NCBI GenBank assembly: GCA_024220505.1
Contig: JAKZZE010000039.1
Span: forward strand, 186,001-250,000
DNA: 64,000 nt
Reading direction: 5' to 3'
DNA from: Rhizopus arrhizus
Lineage: Eukaryota > Mucoromycota > Mucoromycetes > Mucorales > Rhizopodaceae
Below the pieces are notes generated by a model that worked only from the letters and a program-made list of their open reading frames with translations, did not search any database and was not told the DNA's origin. Every line of letters starts with the position of its first letter. Within the stretch, counting starts at the first letter, position 1. Below, piece after piece: positions 1 through 11,472 of the stretch. The position numbers and the translations under genes are program-made.

Positions 1-540
1 ATTGATGAAGCTGGATTCAATCTTCATACTGCAAGAAGTCAGGGCAGATCAAAGAAAGATAAGCCCGCAAAAGTTGTAGTAGCAACCACCCGGGGACCGT
101 CAGTTTCCATACTAGGCGCAATTTGTTTCCTTGGTGTCGTCAATGTTGGGCTGAAGATAACTAAAGCTGGTACAAAGTGGAAAGAATTCATGGCATTTCT
201 TATACACGACATGGATGTCCTTGATAAACGCAACTTGAAGGGTTGCAATTTAGTCATGAATAATGCATCTATCCATAAACCTGAAAAGATCACAGAGGAG
301 GTCAGCAAGAGGGAGTATAGAATAATATACCTTCCACCTTACTCCCCTTTCTTAAATCCAATAGAAGAGTTTTGGGCCAAGGTAAAGACACTTGTTCGCA
401 GATCTCCAATGACAGATCGCGATAACTTAGTAGCAAGGATAAGAGAGGCTGCAGAGCAAGTGACTCCTGAGGACTGTCAAGGCTGGATTAGGCACGCCGA
501 ATCCTTCTTTGAGCGTTGTTTAAATAAAGAACTTCTTTAG
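1..540 (+). pseudogene. Tc1/IS630-type transposase, DDE domain, 5' cut by window edge
   Basis: One frame is open from base 1 to the TAG at 538-540, giving about 179 residues of a DDE_3 (Tc1/mariner-IS630) transposase; the N-terminal helix-turn-helix lies outside the window. Visible landmarks are the first acidic block IDEAGFNLH, the second block LVMNNASIHK, and the third block YSPFLNPIEEFWAKVK. In the family the second block normally reads D-N-A-x-I-H; here the expected Asp is Asn, so the copy is probably catalytically dead although its frame is intact. A candidate terminal inverted repeat follows at about 541-653. Element identity is secure; activity is doubtful. Confidence 0.85.
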
Positions 541-655
541 TTCGACCATGCAGTTGAAAGCTCATTGCAGCTTGGTCGAAATTATTTTATTTTTAGTCGA
601 AATAAAGGTACACAAATGGACGTTCATTTGGTCGAATTGAAGTGGAAATACTGTA
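541..655 (+). repeat. Candidate 3' terminal region of the Tc1/IS630 element with TA target site
   Basis: Directly after the transposase stop, TTCGACCA (541-548) and TGGTCGAA (573-580) form an inverted pair around about 24 nt. Related TAGTCGAA and TTGGTCGAA follow near 594 and 628. The block ends in GTGGAAATACTG at 651-653, followed by TA at 654-655. Tc1-like elements typically end in CAG/CTG next to a TA duplication, so this is read as the element end. The partner end is outside the window, so it cannot be confirmed here. Confidence 0.5.
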
Positions 656-1335
656 AAGATGAAAACAATGACAAGAACAGAAAGAAATAGATGTGTACGC
701 TGGCGTCTTGGCTAGTTACCAGGCGACAAACTGAAACCCAGCCCAAGACATCCTATCCAGATGCTCACAAAACAACATGCAATAAGATGTCTCGATATGC
801 ACCATCGCTTACAAATGCCAGAAACAGCCCAAGATTCTCTATCGTTCCTTCTCAACAAATTACCAAACAGAATACCATGTTCATCTCACTCCGCCTCTCC
901 ATGGTTTATTCGATGGCCGGTTATCTGTACTATATTTTATGAACTTGACTATCTGTTCCATGATAAGGACCAACCGTCACCGCCATTCCAACCAGGGCAA
1001 AGATTCCTCGATTGGCTACCCTCTTCCCCTCACTAGTAACATTCACTTGTTTCCTTCACTTTTCCTCCCATATCTTTTTTACCCTTGATTTCCAAAGGGG
1101 TTTTTAGCTTCCATTGAACTTTTTATTGATCTGACCAGGGCGAAAACGATGCAATATTAGACATCATGCGTTCAAAATGGTCATTAATTTTTTATAAATA
1201 AAAATCAAAATTTAAACGTATACAGTGATATAGGAGCGAATTATGGCGAATGTAGAAAGCTAATGTTTTCACTAGAAAAAGAAAACAGACCAATAAAATA
1301 AAACAGGACAAGAAAAAGGCGAATAGACCCAGAAC
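656..1335. other. Intergenic, no supported gene
   Basis: About 680 bases between the Tc1 end and the decayed zinc-knuckle gene. Short open frames exist on both strands, but they lack recognisable domains and their composition looks random. Nothing can be supported. Confidence 0.5.
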
Positions 1336-1339
1336 TGGT

Positions 1340-2446
1340 AGCAATACGACTGAACCTGACTGTAGTAGCTGTAAACAAGAAGGACATAAATCATCTCGTT
1401 CACCTGCTTGCCCCAACCATATACAAACAAAAAAAAGAAACGTTTCTGAGGCACTTGGGACCTAATTATAAGGCATATACGCGAAAGCTACCTTTTGACC
1501 AATGCGTACAAAGCACTTATCAAACTACACTTAAATCGAAAATTGTCTCTGCTTGTGAAGACGTGCGAAATATCCTAGTCAGATCACAGCTTTTCGTGAA
1601 TTTTTATATACTCAGTTTGGCCCGTTTAGATAGTCCTATTCCTCATAAAATATATGAACAGAATTTTTGGTATTCAATATCACAACTTATAAGAAACCAA
1701 CGAGTCACGAATGGCATCTCTTTACAGCACGGATTACTTGATTATTGGAATAGTTTTAACAAAAGTTACCCTACTATTATTTATGACAAGAAACTTGCTA
1801 GTGGTGTTAGCCATTGTATACTGGAAGCGTCCAAACAACTACAAACAACATACACTAATAACGTAGTAGAACTCTTTGAATCAAGAATATGCAAGTATAT
1901 ATTTTATAAAACACAAAATGTCTTCATAGTAAGTAGGATACTATTATAAAAGCAGGTATAACTAAGACTACATAGTCAATGGATCGTTCAGATGTTGTAA
2001 AAATTGTCCCTTACGTTTACCAACATGTTTGTCAAGGAGTTTTTGTGTGGCCTCAAGGTCCTGTATTTACCGAAGAATAGAAACAAATTGTTTATGAAAC
2101 CTTCCTGTCTCTAAGGAATATATTACCAACTCGAGTGACTCTGTCTGAATTTCCTAACAGCTTTGTTCCTTGTCTACTAAGCATCTTATCAGAATATGAG
2201 ATCGAGTACAACAATCACAAAGCCTATGACGTCAGGCGATTGTCGCTGCCAAGGTTGTTTTCCTTGTCACCAACTCCGGGTATGCATTGGAGGTTCGTGA
2301 ATACAAGCGCCAATGCATTAGCACCCTTTATTAAGGAAACCCTGCCACAAGACTACCAGAATCAACTTAATATGTTTTACCGTGTTTTTAATTTTAAAAA
2401 ATTACGTTTAAGGTATGATATGATATTATATAATAGACTTTTTTAG
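1340..2446 (+). pseudogene. Decayed zinc-knuckle gene, repeat-family type
   Basis: A broken gene that can be followed through three segments. Bases about 1360-1420 encode a zinc-knuckle-like stretch (CSSCKQEGHK, then a Cys seven residues later). A frameshift near 1440-1455 then leads into an open frame to about 1928 containing SQLFVNFYILS and QNFWYSISQLI. A GTAAGT...ATAG intron fits at 1929-1975. The next frame carries one in-frame TAG (2078-2080), then resumes through the blocks TPGMHWRFV and MFYRVFNFKKLRLR. The architecture resembles a multicopy Mucorales family with an N-terminal zinc knuckle; whether that family is transposon-encoded (for example upstream of a Fanzor/TnpB-like RuvC domain) is only a guess. 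One frameshift plus one nonsense codon make it a pseudogene. Confidence 0.6.
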
Positions 2447-2856
2447 AAATACTGTAGGCATTGTTCTTGTAGTGACTGTCAGGTTTCCTATTTGTCTCTT
2501 AACTCTCTGTAAGCACACTAAGAAACAGATATTTCAAAAAGCCCCAAATCTGCCTCTTCACCTTCTGACATCTCCATGACCTGGAAAACATTGAAATTTT
2601 CATGGTGCTTATGGAGGCTCGTGCTGTGATCCTTTGTAATGCAGGAAGCCAAAAAGTAAGGCATAAAATATGAAATTGACAGAAATTAAAGTATGAAAAT
2701 TTGACCAGTCCCTAAAAGAATTGCAAACGAATACGAAAAAAAAAACACACAACGTGCACACGTATAATTATAATATGGTTAATTCCTTTCACCTACTCTT
2801 TTTTTTATTGTCATGGTTTCGTTTTCTTATTTTCGTTGTATAAAGAATGATGAATT
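2447..2856. other. Intergenic spacer
   Basis: About 410 AT-rich bases between the decayed gene and the 3' end of the DnaJ gene. A GTATGA...TTTTAG intron could extend the decayed gene a little beyond 2446. Nothing else is supported. Confidence 0.4.
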
Positions 2857-4363
2857 TTATGGTGATGAAGGATGTATAGGGATAGGAATATCTTCAGGGG
2901 TTACATCAGTTTTTACTTTTTGATAAATAGATCCAATAATCTTTAAACCTATAGCTCTACTCTTTAAGGTTTCTTTTGGAGCAGTTGGATCTGTAAGTAC
3001 TCTATCACAAACATCTCTTAGCACACTTTCAACTTCTAATTTGGAACCCTTCCAAATAGCATCCAAAACCTAATACGATAGGATTAAAATGTAATTGTTT
3101 TTTCCTCTTATAAATTTCCTCGCTTGCCTTATTAGACGTTTCGGCTTCTAACTTAATCTTTTCTTCTTCTGTCAATGTCCCCTTTTCTTCAGCCTTTTGA
3201 AGTTCATTAAACGTAGATTGTAAGTCCATTACTGAGCGTATAGTACCCACGGTTTCACTCAAGATGTAACTTTTCTCTTTCATCGTATGAAACATGCCTC
3301 CGAGTCCAAAGGCCACTCCCTTACCAAGATATTGATTACCCTTTGTAAAGTATGTGTGACCGATTGTGTTTAGTAGTTCTACACCATGAGACTCTTGCTT
3401 GAGATCCTCTGCTTCTATTTGTATGATGTTTGAAAATGCAGCATGTCTTGCTTCTTCTGGAATATCGTTCAATTCTGTATAAAGACTTAGCTTATTGATC
3501 AGTTTTGCTGACAGCTGCTGAACCCTTGCTTCTCTATTTGCAATCTTTATCTTTTCAAAATTTTTCCTCTGCTCTTCCTTTTCCAGTTTTTGCTCTGGTG
3601 TAAGTGACTTTGGGTCTACGTCGCCATATATTTCCATTGCTTCCTTCATATCCTTTCCCATTGATAACTCACCAATAATATCCACAAAACGATCTCCGCC
3701 AAATGACTGTTTAAAGAATTCTTCAGGGTCCACTATTTTTGCATATATTAGAACTATCACCAGCACCGTTACTAGTATTTACCGAATCCACCGTCTGGTC
3801 TAATACCATTTTCTTCACCAAATTCATTGTACCTTTTTCTTAACACTGGATCAGATAACACTTGATATGCTTCTGATATCTTTTTAAACTATAGCAAAGT
3901 CAAAAGAATGCAATACAATCCATAAGTAAACCAACCTTTTCTTCTGCTTCTTGATTGTTTAGATTTTTATCTGGATGGTATTTAATAGCCATTTTTCTAT
4001 ATGCCTTTTTGATATCTGTTTCAGTTGCTTCGATTGATATGCCAAGGATATCATAATATTCCGTCGAAACTGGATTTTCATCTTGGTAGAAAAAAAAATT
4101 AATATAATGAATAATACTAGTTTACTGTTCCAACCTGTTCCTTTCTTTCTTGTTGACCATCTTGACGTATTGGCTTTACTTGCGTTATTTACCTTAGTGC
4201 CAGAGGCATCCACTTCATACCAACAAGTTTTGTGACATGACCAGCATTCAACTTCAACTTTTGCATTCTTTGTACCTGAGGCAGGTAAAAATTCTAATTG
4301 GGTTGAACATTCTTTACATGTTGCTTTTATATAAGGTTCAGGTTTTCTTGAAGTATATGTCAT
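2857..4363 (-). CDS. DnaJ-X (Caj1/Djp1-type) Hsp40 with N-terminal zinc ribbon
   Basis: Five exons (4363-4126, 4081-3936, 3888-3783, 3732-3128, 3069-2857) give 435 residues in frame. Exon 1 encodes a CxxC...CxxCxxxC zinc-ribbon-like block (Cys16, 19, 40, 43, 47). The J domain follows with YYDILGIS and KYHPDKN, which contains the HPD motif needed to stimulate Hsp70 ATPase. Exons 4-5 are the DnaJ-X domain, with NPEEFF-like [15 protein letters not shown], an acidic/coiled middle and [14 protein letters not shown]. Relatives (yeast Caj1, Djp1) are cytosolic co-chaperones, some acting in peroxisomal import; that role is known for the family, not shown here. The last intron appears to be GC-AG (donor AAG|GCAAGC). 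The zinc ribbon in front of the J domain is unlike yeast Caj1/Djp1. Confidence 0.85.
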
Positions 4364-4417
4364 TGGTTAATAGGAAAAAAATAAATATAATTTTATAATT
4401 TTTTATATAATACGCGA

Positions 4418-4448
<31 letters not shown>

Positions 4449-5375
4449 GGTTGCATGAGAAAAGGGTTCTTTGTGATACAACGATGAAACACACGGATAA
4501 CACATTCATTAAAAAAGCATATTCTTCTTTCTATAGGAAAGATTAATGATACTTTAATCTTTACTTTGCACCTTAACCGATGTTCTTTTCTTTTTCTACC
4601 TAAAATAAACATGCATAATGTAGTTAGGCAAAATGGTAAAAAAAAAATGAAAAACTTAAAAAAACCAATATGATCGTTTGCTCCAAGAGATTGATTACTG
4701 GTGGCTTTCAGCACAAATGGACCAACATGTTGCATATGATTTGGAAATTCAAAGAATTATTATAGGCATAACAATTATCAAAACATAAAATAAATACAGC
4801 TAAAACATTGATGAAGTCAGAGGATAACATCCTCATGTCTGAACGGTGGATACAATTACATACCATCCAACAGCTCCATATATTCTTATGCTCTTCAATG
4901 TTATCACCGATATTATAATGCTTACAGTCGAATTTTGAGGGGTTTCATATTGTTGTTTGTGGTTTTAACCTATAAATCAAATGATATCTCTATTACCTTC
5001 ATACAAAATTAAAGTACACCATTTTCAGAAAGTCGTATTTTTATAAACTTTATAATACAATATATACAAAAAGCGACAAGCAAACGCGACGCTTATTCCT
5101 AAAATAGTGTAAATACGGAACAAGGAAAGGAAACAACTGTGAGAGACAAAGCATTGGCTTTTTTTTATACTTGTACTTTTTGAGTACTTTAAAATGATTT
5201 CTACACAACGCGACACTGAAAACACTTCAAACTGGAGGTTAAGTTTACAACTTTGATTGGACAAAATACCTTGTGACTTTACCGCAATTAAAATTCTATT
5301 TTGGTTGGATTTTCTTTTTCTTTTCAAAGCTGATAAAAAACAAAAAACAAAACAAAACAAAAGAAACTTGTTACA
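4364..5375. promoter_or_regulatory. Divergent intergenic/promoter region with T29 tract
   Basis: About 1 kb separates the DnaJ start (minus) from the Gdown1-like start (plus), so it must hold both promoters. A run of 29 T lies at 4420-4448. Small open frames here are AT-rich and unsupported. No specific TATA or factor site can be assigned. Confidence 0.4.
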
Positions 5376-6184
5376 ATGAACGCATCCAAGACGAACAACT
5401 TAAAAAATAAAAGGAGTACAGCAAATAATTTACAAAGCAATCGAGAGCTAGATTCGTTAAATTATCACGAACTTACAGAGCTTTATTCAAAAACAGCAGC
5501 CATGTTGAATAATGCGTATGTGTCTATTTGATTATACTTTTCTTTTAATAATTACTTTTATTAGTACTATAAAGCTACCCGATGGAGGAGCAAAACTAAA
5601 ATTAAAACTTGAACAAATAGAGAAAGCACTTGCAGCTACTGAAAATACGAGCAATTTAACACAAAGAGTGTCTGACATGTCAATTGCTGATCGACCTAAT
5701 ACACGAAAAGAAGCTTTATTACACGCCAACAAGTATCCAACAGAGTCACACAAGCTATTAAGGGCTCATTCAGATATGGAACCCAATGTAAAATGTAAAC
5801 TATATACAAGTTGCTTTTATCTAATATGGTTATTAATAGGCTAGAACATCTTGCATTATTAGTCTTGAAGAATCAATTCAATTACAGGACTCTCAACAAA
5901 AGGATATAAAGGAAGCCAATATGAAAAAGAGAATGGAATCTATAACAAGAAAGACAAAAATAGATAGTTTAACAGATGAATTGAGTTCAACCATGGGAAG
6001 ATTAAGATTGGATCCTGAAACGCGTGTGCCTCGACCTGATGATGATGGATCTAGTGATGATGAAGGACCTGATGCAGACTCGATTGATGACAGTGATGAT
6101 GATGATGATGATTTGCTATATGCTAACGATGATGAAGGATTTGAAGAAGAAGAGGAAGAGGAGGAAGAACAGAGAAGACGATAA
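5376..6184 (+). CDS. Gdown1/POLR2M (GRINL1A)-like acidic protein
   Basis: Three exons (5376-5515, 5565-5787, 5840-6184) give 235 residues. The start is the ATG in TTACAATGAAC. The N-terminal half has LNYHELTELYSKTAAMLNN followed by IKLPDGGAKLKLKLEQIEKA, which recalls the metazoan POLR2M/Gdown1 segment (ELxxxLxRQExxLxNxxFIxKLPDxGxK). The middle has ARTSCIISLEESIQLQ and a basic helix. The C-terminus is very acidic, with Asp and Glu runs, and ends in QRRR. In animals Gdown1 binds RNA polymerase II; transfer of that role here is inference. Its stop is 22 bases from the convergent ZCCHC9 stop. A generic acidic coiled-coil protein remains possible. Confidence 0.5.
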
Positions 6185-6206
6185 AGAATGAAATAATTTA
6201 TTACAA

Positions 6207-7007
6207 TTAAAATTTAACTACTTTCTTTTTTATTGGTTGTTTAGCTACTACTGCTTCTTGCTTTTTAACCTTCTTTGCATCATCAGTTACTTTTTGTTTT
6301 TCTTCAACAAAAATATGATAGTCGTCGTCATCAGCACCTTGATCTAAACTGATTAGTCCAACGGCTGTTGTGCCTGCTTGTTCTTTTGTCACTGGACAGT
6401 CTTTAGCAAAATGATCTACTTGCTGACAGATTGCACAACTTCCTCCATTTGGGTATAAGCCTCTTTCATTCTTTGGGCATTTTCCAGACAAATGTCCTTC
6501 TTCGTTACATATAAAACATTTAGCATAAGGCAGTTTATCTAACTTGGCATTAGTCATTGAGTCTTTATTAGTTGCTCGATAACTTACTTCCTTTCTTTGG
6601 TTTTCTGCATTCTTTTAAACTGTGTTCTGTTGATCCACAGTTATAACAGATCTTTGCATGCTCCTTATTACGAGGACATCTGTTAACAGAGTGTCCAGGT
6701 TGTCTACAAGCAAAACATACTTCCTTTTTCCTTTTATTGTTATTGTTTCCTAAGTAATGATCCTTTCTCTTAGACTTCATGATCGCATAAACAATAACTT
6801 AATCTAACCTTCATTGTCATCTCTATTACGTTTGAATCCACTTGATCTATTATTTTCTTTCTTTCCGTTTCTTTTATTATTATAATTCTTTTTATTTTGC
6901 TCAGTTGAGTTGTTTTCTTGCTGTTTACGAGGTAAAAGAGGTGTCACATTAAAACTTCCTTCTGATTTTTCAAAGGTCTTTCGACCCATTTTAGTATATC
7001 TTGTCAT
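6207..7007 (-). CDS. zcchc9: ZCCHC9-like protein with four CCHC zinc knuckles
   Basis: Three exons (7007-6809, 6749-6588, 6538-6207) give 230 residues. A basic, Asn/Lys-rich N-terminus is followed by four CCHC knuckles: CFACRQPGHSVNRC, CYNCGSTEHSLKEC, CFICNEEGHLSGKC and CAICQQVDHFAKDC. The linkers KLPYAKCFIC and ERGLYPNGGSC match the characteristic spacing of animal ZCCHC9, and the tail is basic (KKKVVKF). The family is nucleolar or RNA-linked and is implicated in rRNA or RNA-surveillance functions; that is family knowledge. The second intron (49 nt) has a GACTAAT branch-like site just before its acceptor. The 3' end faces the Gdown1-like gene with a 22-bp gap. Confidence 0.85.
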
Positions 7008-7158
7008 TATATAAATTATAGATCACAAATAAAAAAAAGACAAAAAATAATTTGAGATTTTACAAAGTAAACTTATATGTGGCTTATGGAATCCATTTTA
7101 TTATGAAATGATAAAATAATGAATAGATGTATGTGCATTATTTACAAGCAATATGAAA

Positions 7159-8006
7159 TTACATAACCTTTCTCTTTTTAAAACCACCAAACATCATCTT
7201 TGTTCCATTTGGTTTTGACGAAGAGGATGATGACTGTGTAGTTGCCGTAGTAGAGCCCATTGGTTTACTGAACAAATTCAATTTGATTGGCTGTTCACCT
7301 TCTCTTTTAAGCTCAGTTGCTTTTTGTTCGCCCAATCCCTTCTCCTCTGCAATCTTTGTTGCTTTATCAACTTGTTCTTGCAATAATTCCTTTTCTCTTT
7401 CTTCATCATCTTTAGTTGCTCTTTCCATTTTTTGAATAGCAGCCTGTCATTATATATAAATATGTAATTATAATCCCTTTAATTTAAATAATTACCTGTC
7501 TTGCCAATGCTTTTGGACTATTATCAACCCAGGCGATATGCAAACCTCTTTCTGTTTCATCCACCCTAAAAATACCTGCTCTTCCCATCTCTTTACAGAA
7601 TTCAGATAAAGAATTCCATTTGGTTGCATTCATATGAATATGATCTCTTTGTGCAATATAATCCATATATACTCTATTCGCAAGCACTCGCTTTGTACCA
7701 TGACCTCGAGAAAGTAAACGGATAAAATTACTCTTAAATTCTTCAGTAAAATTGCTGATATGCTTTCCGGGATTCTGAGCAACAAGTAACATTTGACGTT
7801 GATGGGACTCAGACATCATGTGACATTTGAATCCGTTTTCATCTCGACATTGCTTTTCACAGGCTTGACAATAGAATTTCAACTTTTGTAATCCCTTAGC
7901 CTAGAACATATATATATCAATAATTGGGTTTTTCAAATTATTTAATCGAAAATACCTTCATACGATTGCTAAGGTATTTAGGAGAACCAACTTCTGCTTT
8001 AGGCAT
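7159..8006 (-). CDS. kin17: KIN17 DNA/RNA-binding protein
   Basis: Three exons (8006-7956, 7900-7496, 7443-7159) give 246 residues. The start MPKAEVGSPKYLSNRMK is the canonical KIN17 N-terminus. A C2H2 zinc finger follows (FYCQACEKQC to HMMSESHQRQ), then the winged-helix KIN17 domain with SRGHGTKRVLANRVYMDY, HIHMNATKW and VDETERGLHIAWVD. The tail is a charged coiled coil, a Ser/Thr stretch and a basic end (GGFKKRKVM). It lacks the long C-terminal SH3-like region of animal KIN17, as many fungal members do. KIN17 proteins bind curved DNA and RNA and link to DNA damage responses and splicing. The gene is tandem with ZCCHC9, about 150 bp apart. Confidence 0.9.
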
Positions 8007-8010
8007 TATT

Positions 8011-9342
8011 TTTTTTTTTTTTATAAAAAAGAAAGACGAATAAAAAGATATTAAAAATCAATTCACTTTTAGTCTTTTCCATATTTGTAAATTTTATTAA
8101 AAAATACAGTCAGGCGCGGGGTGTATATAGCAGTCCTTCCGAGCAAGTTCAAACAAAATGCATAAAAAATCTTTGGGATCAAGAGTAAAAAAAAGGAACA
8201 AGAAATGAAGAGTGTGATGAAAGTTTGAAAAGCATGCATAATTAGCAATGAGACTTTGAGCCAATAGATGACTCAAAGACCAAGAGAAGATGTGTTGTTG
8301 AAATTTTTTTGCGCTTAAAATTTATATTTTTTATACAATTGCTTTTTGATGACTGAAAGTTTTAAGATTGGACTTTTCAATTAGAAAAAGACTAGTTGCT
8401 ATATTATAGCCTTGAATAATTTGTACGTTTATCTGGCAGCCGCCTTACTGAACGAATGACATTAGTTTCATTAGGAAAATGCTCGTGGGCAGTGTGAAAG
8501 ATCGAAAAAGGAACTGAACTTCTGTATGCTAATATTCTTTTATTATTGATAAAAGGGATATATGACGCATGTTTTTATTAGAAGCTCATTTAGAAGCGTC
8601 AGAAATAAATCACAAATACATATTTTGAACATCTCCGAGTATTTTGATATGAGAAGCGTTCAAACGATTGATTGCTAAGTAATATGTTAACCGAACACAG
8701 ACTATTTGTGCAAAGGACTTAGTTGAAAGTAGCTTATCAAGACCAATAGGATTAGCGACACTGGAAATGCGAGAAAGCTCATTATGATCATAATTTTGTT
8801 GATATTATGGTCAAATAGTCCTTGAGGATCGAGAAAGCCAATGAGTCTGAAGGGGACTTCAAGGCAACAGAAGCAAAATTGTTGGAGAAATGTTTATTTA
8901 TAAAGTTCATAATTCAACGCTTCGCTTTTGATACTCAGTACTACACCCTTGAAGAGATTCAGCGACAGTCAAGCGAAAGGTTATTCTATTCATAGACTTT
9001 TAGAAGCTCAGGTATCTTCAATTGCTTAGTAGTAATAAGGAATACATTATCCACATACAATAAATAGTTCATGAAAATAACAAGCTGAATTGAAGGAGTA
9101 TTGTAAAAGGTTATTGCAAACATACTCGTTGTGCTGAACCATTAATACAAATAGAGTAAAAGAATACAATGCTTCATTATTTAAAAGGAACTTCAACATA
9201 AATTTGAGTGTACAGATGTTATAGAAGAACCATAGGAAGCAATATATATAATTCTAACGTGCAAATTTATTGGGAGAAGCCAATATAAATAGTCATGTCC
9301 AATATCCCTATAATATTATTTGTCTTTTTGGATACTGGGTAG
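8011..9342. other. Intergenic, 1.3 kb, no gene seen
   Basis: AT-rich sequence between KIN17 and the phosphodiesterase gene. I found no open frame of useful length, RNA gene or repeat. It should contain the KIN17 promoter at its left edge, but no site can be named. Confidence 0.5.
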
Positions 9343-11058
9343 TTACTTCACATCAAACTGGCCATTGAGTGTTGCGTTATTAGAAGCCGGTTGAAGATCA
9401 AGCAAATTAGTCAGAAATTGATATACTTCAACGTTATAAAAAGGCTTTAGGAGGGAGCCTCGTTTATAAATTTGGTCAATCTTTGGACCTCTTGAGGCAA
9501 AGATAGCTCTCATTTCTACTGCAATATTATCATATCCGTGTATACCTTTTGGTGGCATCTTCTTGTCTGTGCTGCGTATAATCGCATACCCCACATCGGG
9601 AATGATCACGATAGGAGCGATGCGTTCTGTCGAGTTATAATGAAATCTAGCGGGTATCTCTTCTCGACGATAAAACTGAAAGTGTGGATTGGGATGAGAT
9701 TGGGTGTATTGCTCTAGTTCATTGTAGATTTGATCAAGAATATAGTCGGGAGCATCTTCTCTAGGACGGAGACCTAGTAATGGCCATGCTTCTCTTGGGC
9801 GTAAATAAGATTCAGATTCAGCAGAAAGGATGTGGTCATAAAAGATGAGTCTTGAAGTATCAAAGGCTGCCATACCATGATCACTTACCTGTTTATTCTG
9901 TTAGCTTAGAGTGTTGATGTCAACCTTTACCACTTACCAAAACAAGATGAACATGTGAATCCAGATTCCGTTCCTTCAGTCCTTCCATTAAATAGCCAAT
10001 AGCATTATCTACGTTCATTAAAACTGAATTTAACTGTAACGAACTAAATTAGTTTAATGAATCCATACAGTTGTCAAGGATTACCTGCTTCCCGTCTGGT
10101 CCTCCACCGTGTCCTTTTTGATCTACTTGAGGAATGTAAATAGAAATAGATTGTGGTCTTAACTCCAAAGGCAAATCCAACCAGTTTAAAGCAATATTCA
10201 TCTTATCTTGAGCCGTGGTTGCCCTTGTATAAGGCACATAATAGTCTGGACTGAATGTCTCTACATTAGAACCAGGCCACATAATGACAGCTGATTTCTT
10301 GCCCTGCTTTTTACTTGTCACCCAGATGGGCTCACCTCCCCACCATTTAGGATGAGCACTGATATTCGGATATTTGTGGATAAATTCTTCTTGAAATAGT
10401 GGATCATAGAATTCGTTAGAGACAATACCGTGCGATTCCGGGTAAAGTCCAGTGGCCAGAGTCCAATGATTAGGAAAGGTAATTGACTGTTGTAATATGT
10501 TATTTATATGATGTATACTGTTATCCTACTTACTGGAAATGAAGGATTCATATATTCGGCATGAATACCTTGTTTGCCTATTGAGGTGTGTAAGCAGTTT
10601 ATCAAAAACTTTTATAAATTACCAAGCAAGTCTATGTTTGGTGTTACTTTTCTTTGAAGATAGTCATTTCTAAATCCATCCAAGGATATGAATATCACAG
10701 TTGAATCATAATAAGTTGTTCCATTATAATACAAATTATTTTTTATCACAGGCATTGTTTTCTTAGTAGTAAATTGATAACAAAGCAATAAAAGCATGAT
10801 AGCTATAAGTAAAACATAGTGCTTTTGCTATTAATAATATAGGTTATTGCTATTAAAAAAAAATCCCTTCTTTTTTATCATTACTGAATAAGGCGTCCAA
10901 CGTCTTTTGTTTTCTTTCAAGTTAGGCATCCAATCTTCTTCACCCATTTCAATGATCTCGCTTCTGTCCACTGTTTCTAAATCTCTTTCGCTTTTCCTTG
11001 TACGTAATAGCGAATTGTGTTGAACATTACTGTTGGCGGGTGTGGCTGAACCTGACAT
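9343..11058 (-). CDS. NPP-type nucleotide pyrophosphatase/phosphodiesterase, type II membrane protein
   Basis: Six exons (11058-10885, 10827-10623, 10577 to about 10534, 10486-10085, 10033-9938, 9888-9343) give about 488 residues. The N-terminal ~58 residues are hydrophilic, followed by a single hydrophobic segment (YVLLIAIMLLLLCY), so a type II membrane protein is likely. The alkaline-phosphatase-like domain has IFISLDGFRNDYL (metal Asp) and the nucleophile block SITFPNHWTLATGLYPESHG, where the Thr is catalytic in the family. Later metal ligands appear in PQVDQKGHGGGPDG and SDHGM, and GYDN follows. Fungal relatives (yeast Npp1/Npp2) hydrolyse extracellular nucleotide phosphates under phosphate limitation; the substrate here is inferred. 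N-x-S/T sites fit a lumenal or extracellular catalytic part. Confidence 0.9.
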
Positions 11059-11145
11059 ATTATGCAAAAAGAAGGGGGAAAAAAAAAGATTTTTAAGCCC
11101 AAGGCTATTATTACGCATAATTTTTTTTTTCTTTTAATAACAGTA
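11059..11145. promoter_or_regulatory. Short divergent promoter (87 bp)
   Basis: Only 87 bases lie between the phosphodiesterase ATG on the minus strand and the modelled ATG of the orphan gene on the plus strand. The segment contains a T-rich run. Both promoters or 5' UTRs must overlap if both models are right. Confidence 0.35.
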
Positions 11146-11430
11146 ATGGTGTTGTATGGAACACATAATGTAATTCATTTAAGAATCACAAACAATACTG
11201 TAGATATAACCAATTGCAAAGCAGTTTTACATAGCACTAACTGTGTATGTAGGCCTTACGTGTAGTAGTATATTTATCAAAAGATAAAATTGATTGGTAC
11301 AATGAAAATCATTTGCACCCTTTGGTTATTGAAGCGCTTTACCCAATTATTGTTGAAAACATTATAAAAGCACAAACCACTAACAAGAAAAAGAAGGAAA
11401 CGGAAAATAATCAAACTGTTCATTGTAAGT

Positions 11431-11472
<42 letters not shown>

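Noticed and set aside
691..1036. Overlapping plus frames of 83 and 91 codons
   Set aside because: Two frames over the same bases with no motif, and neither extends through a plausible intron.
4403..4735. Minus-strand frame of 110 codons ending in poly-Lys
   Set aside because: It depends on a T29 homopolymer, has low-complexity composition and no homologous motif.
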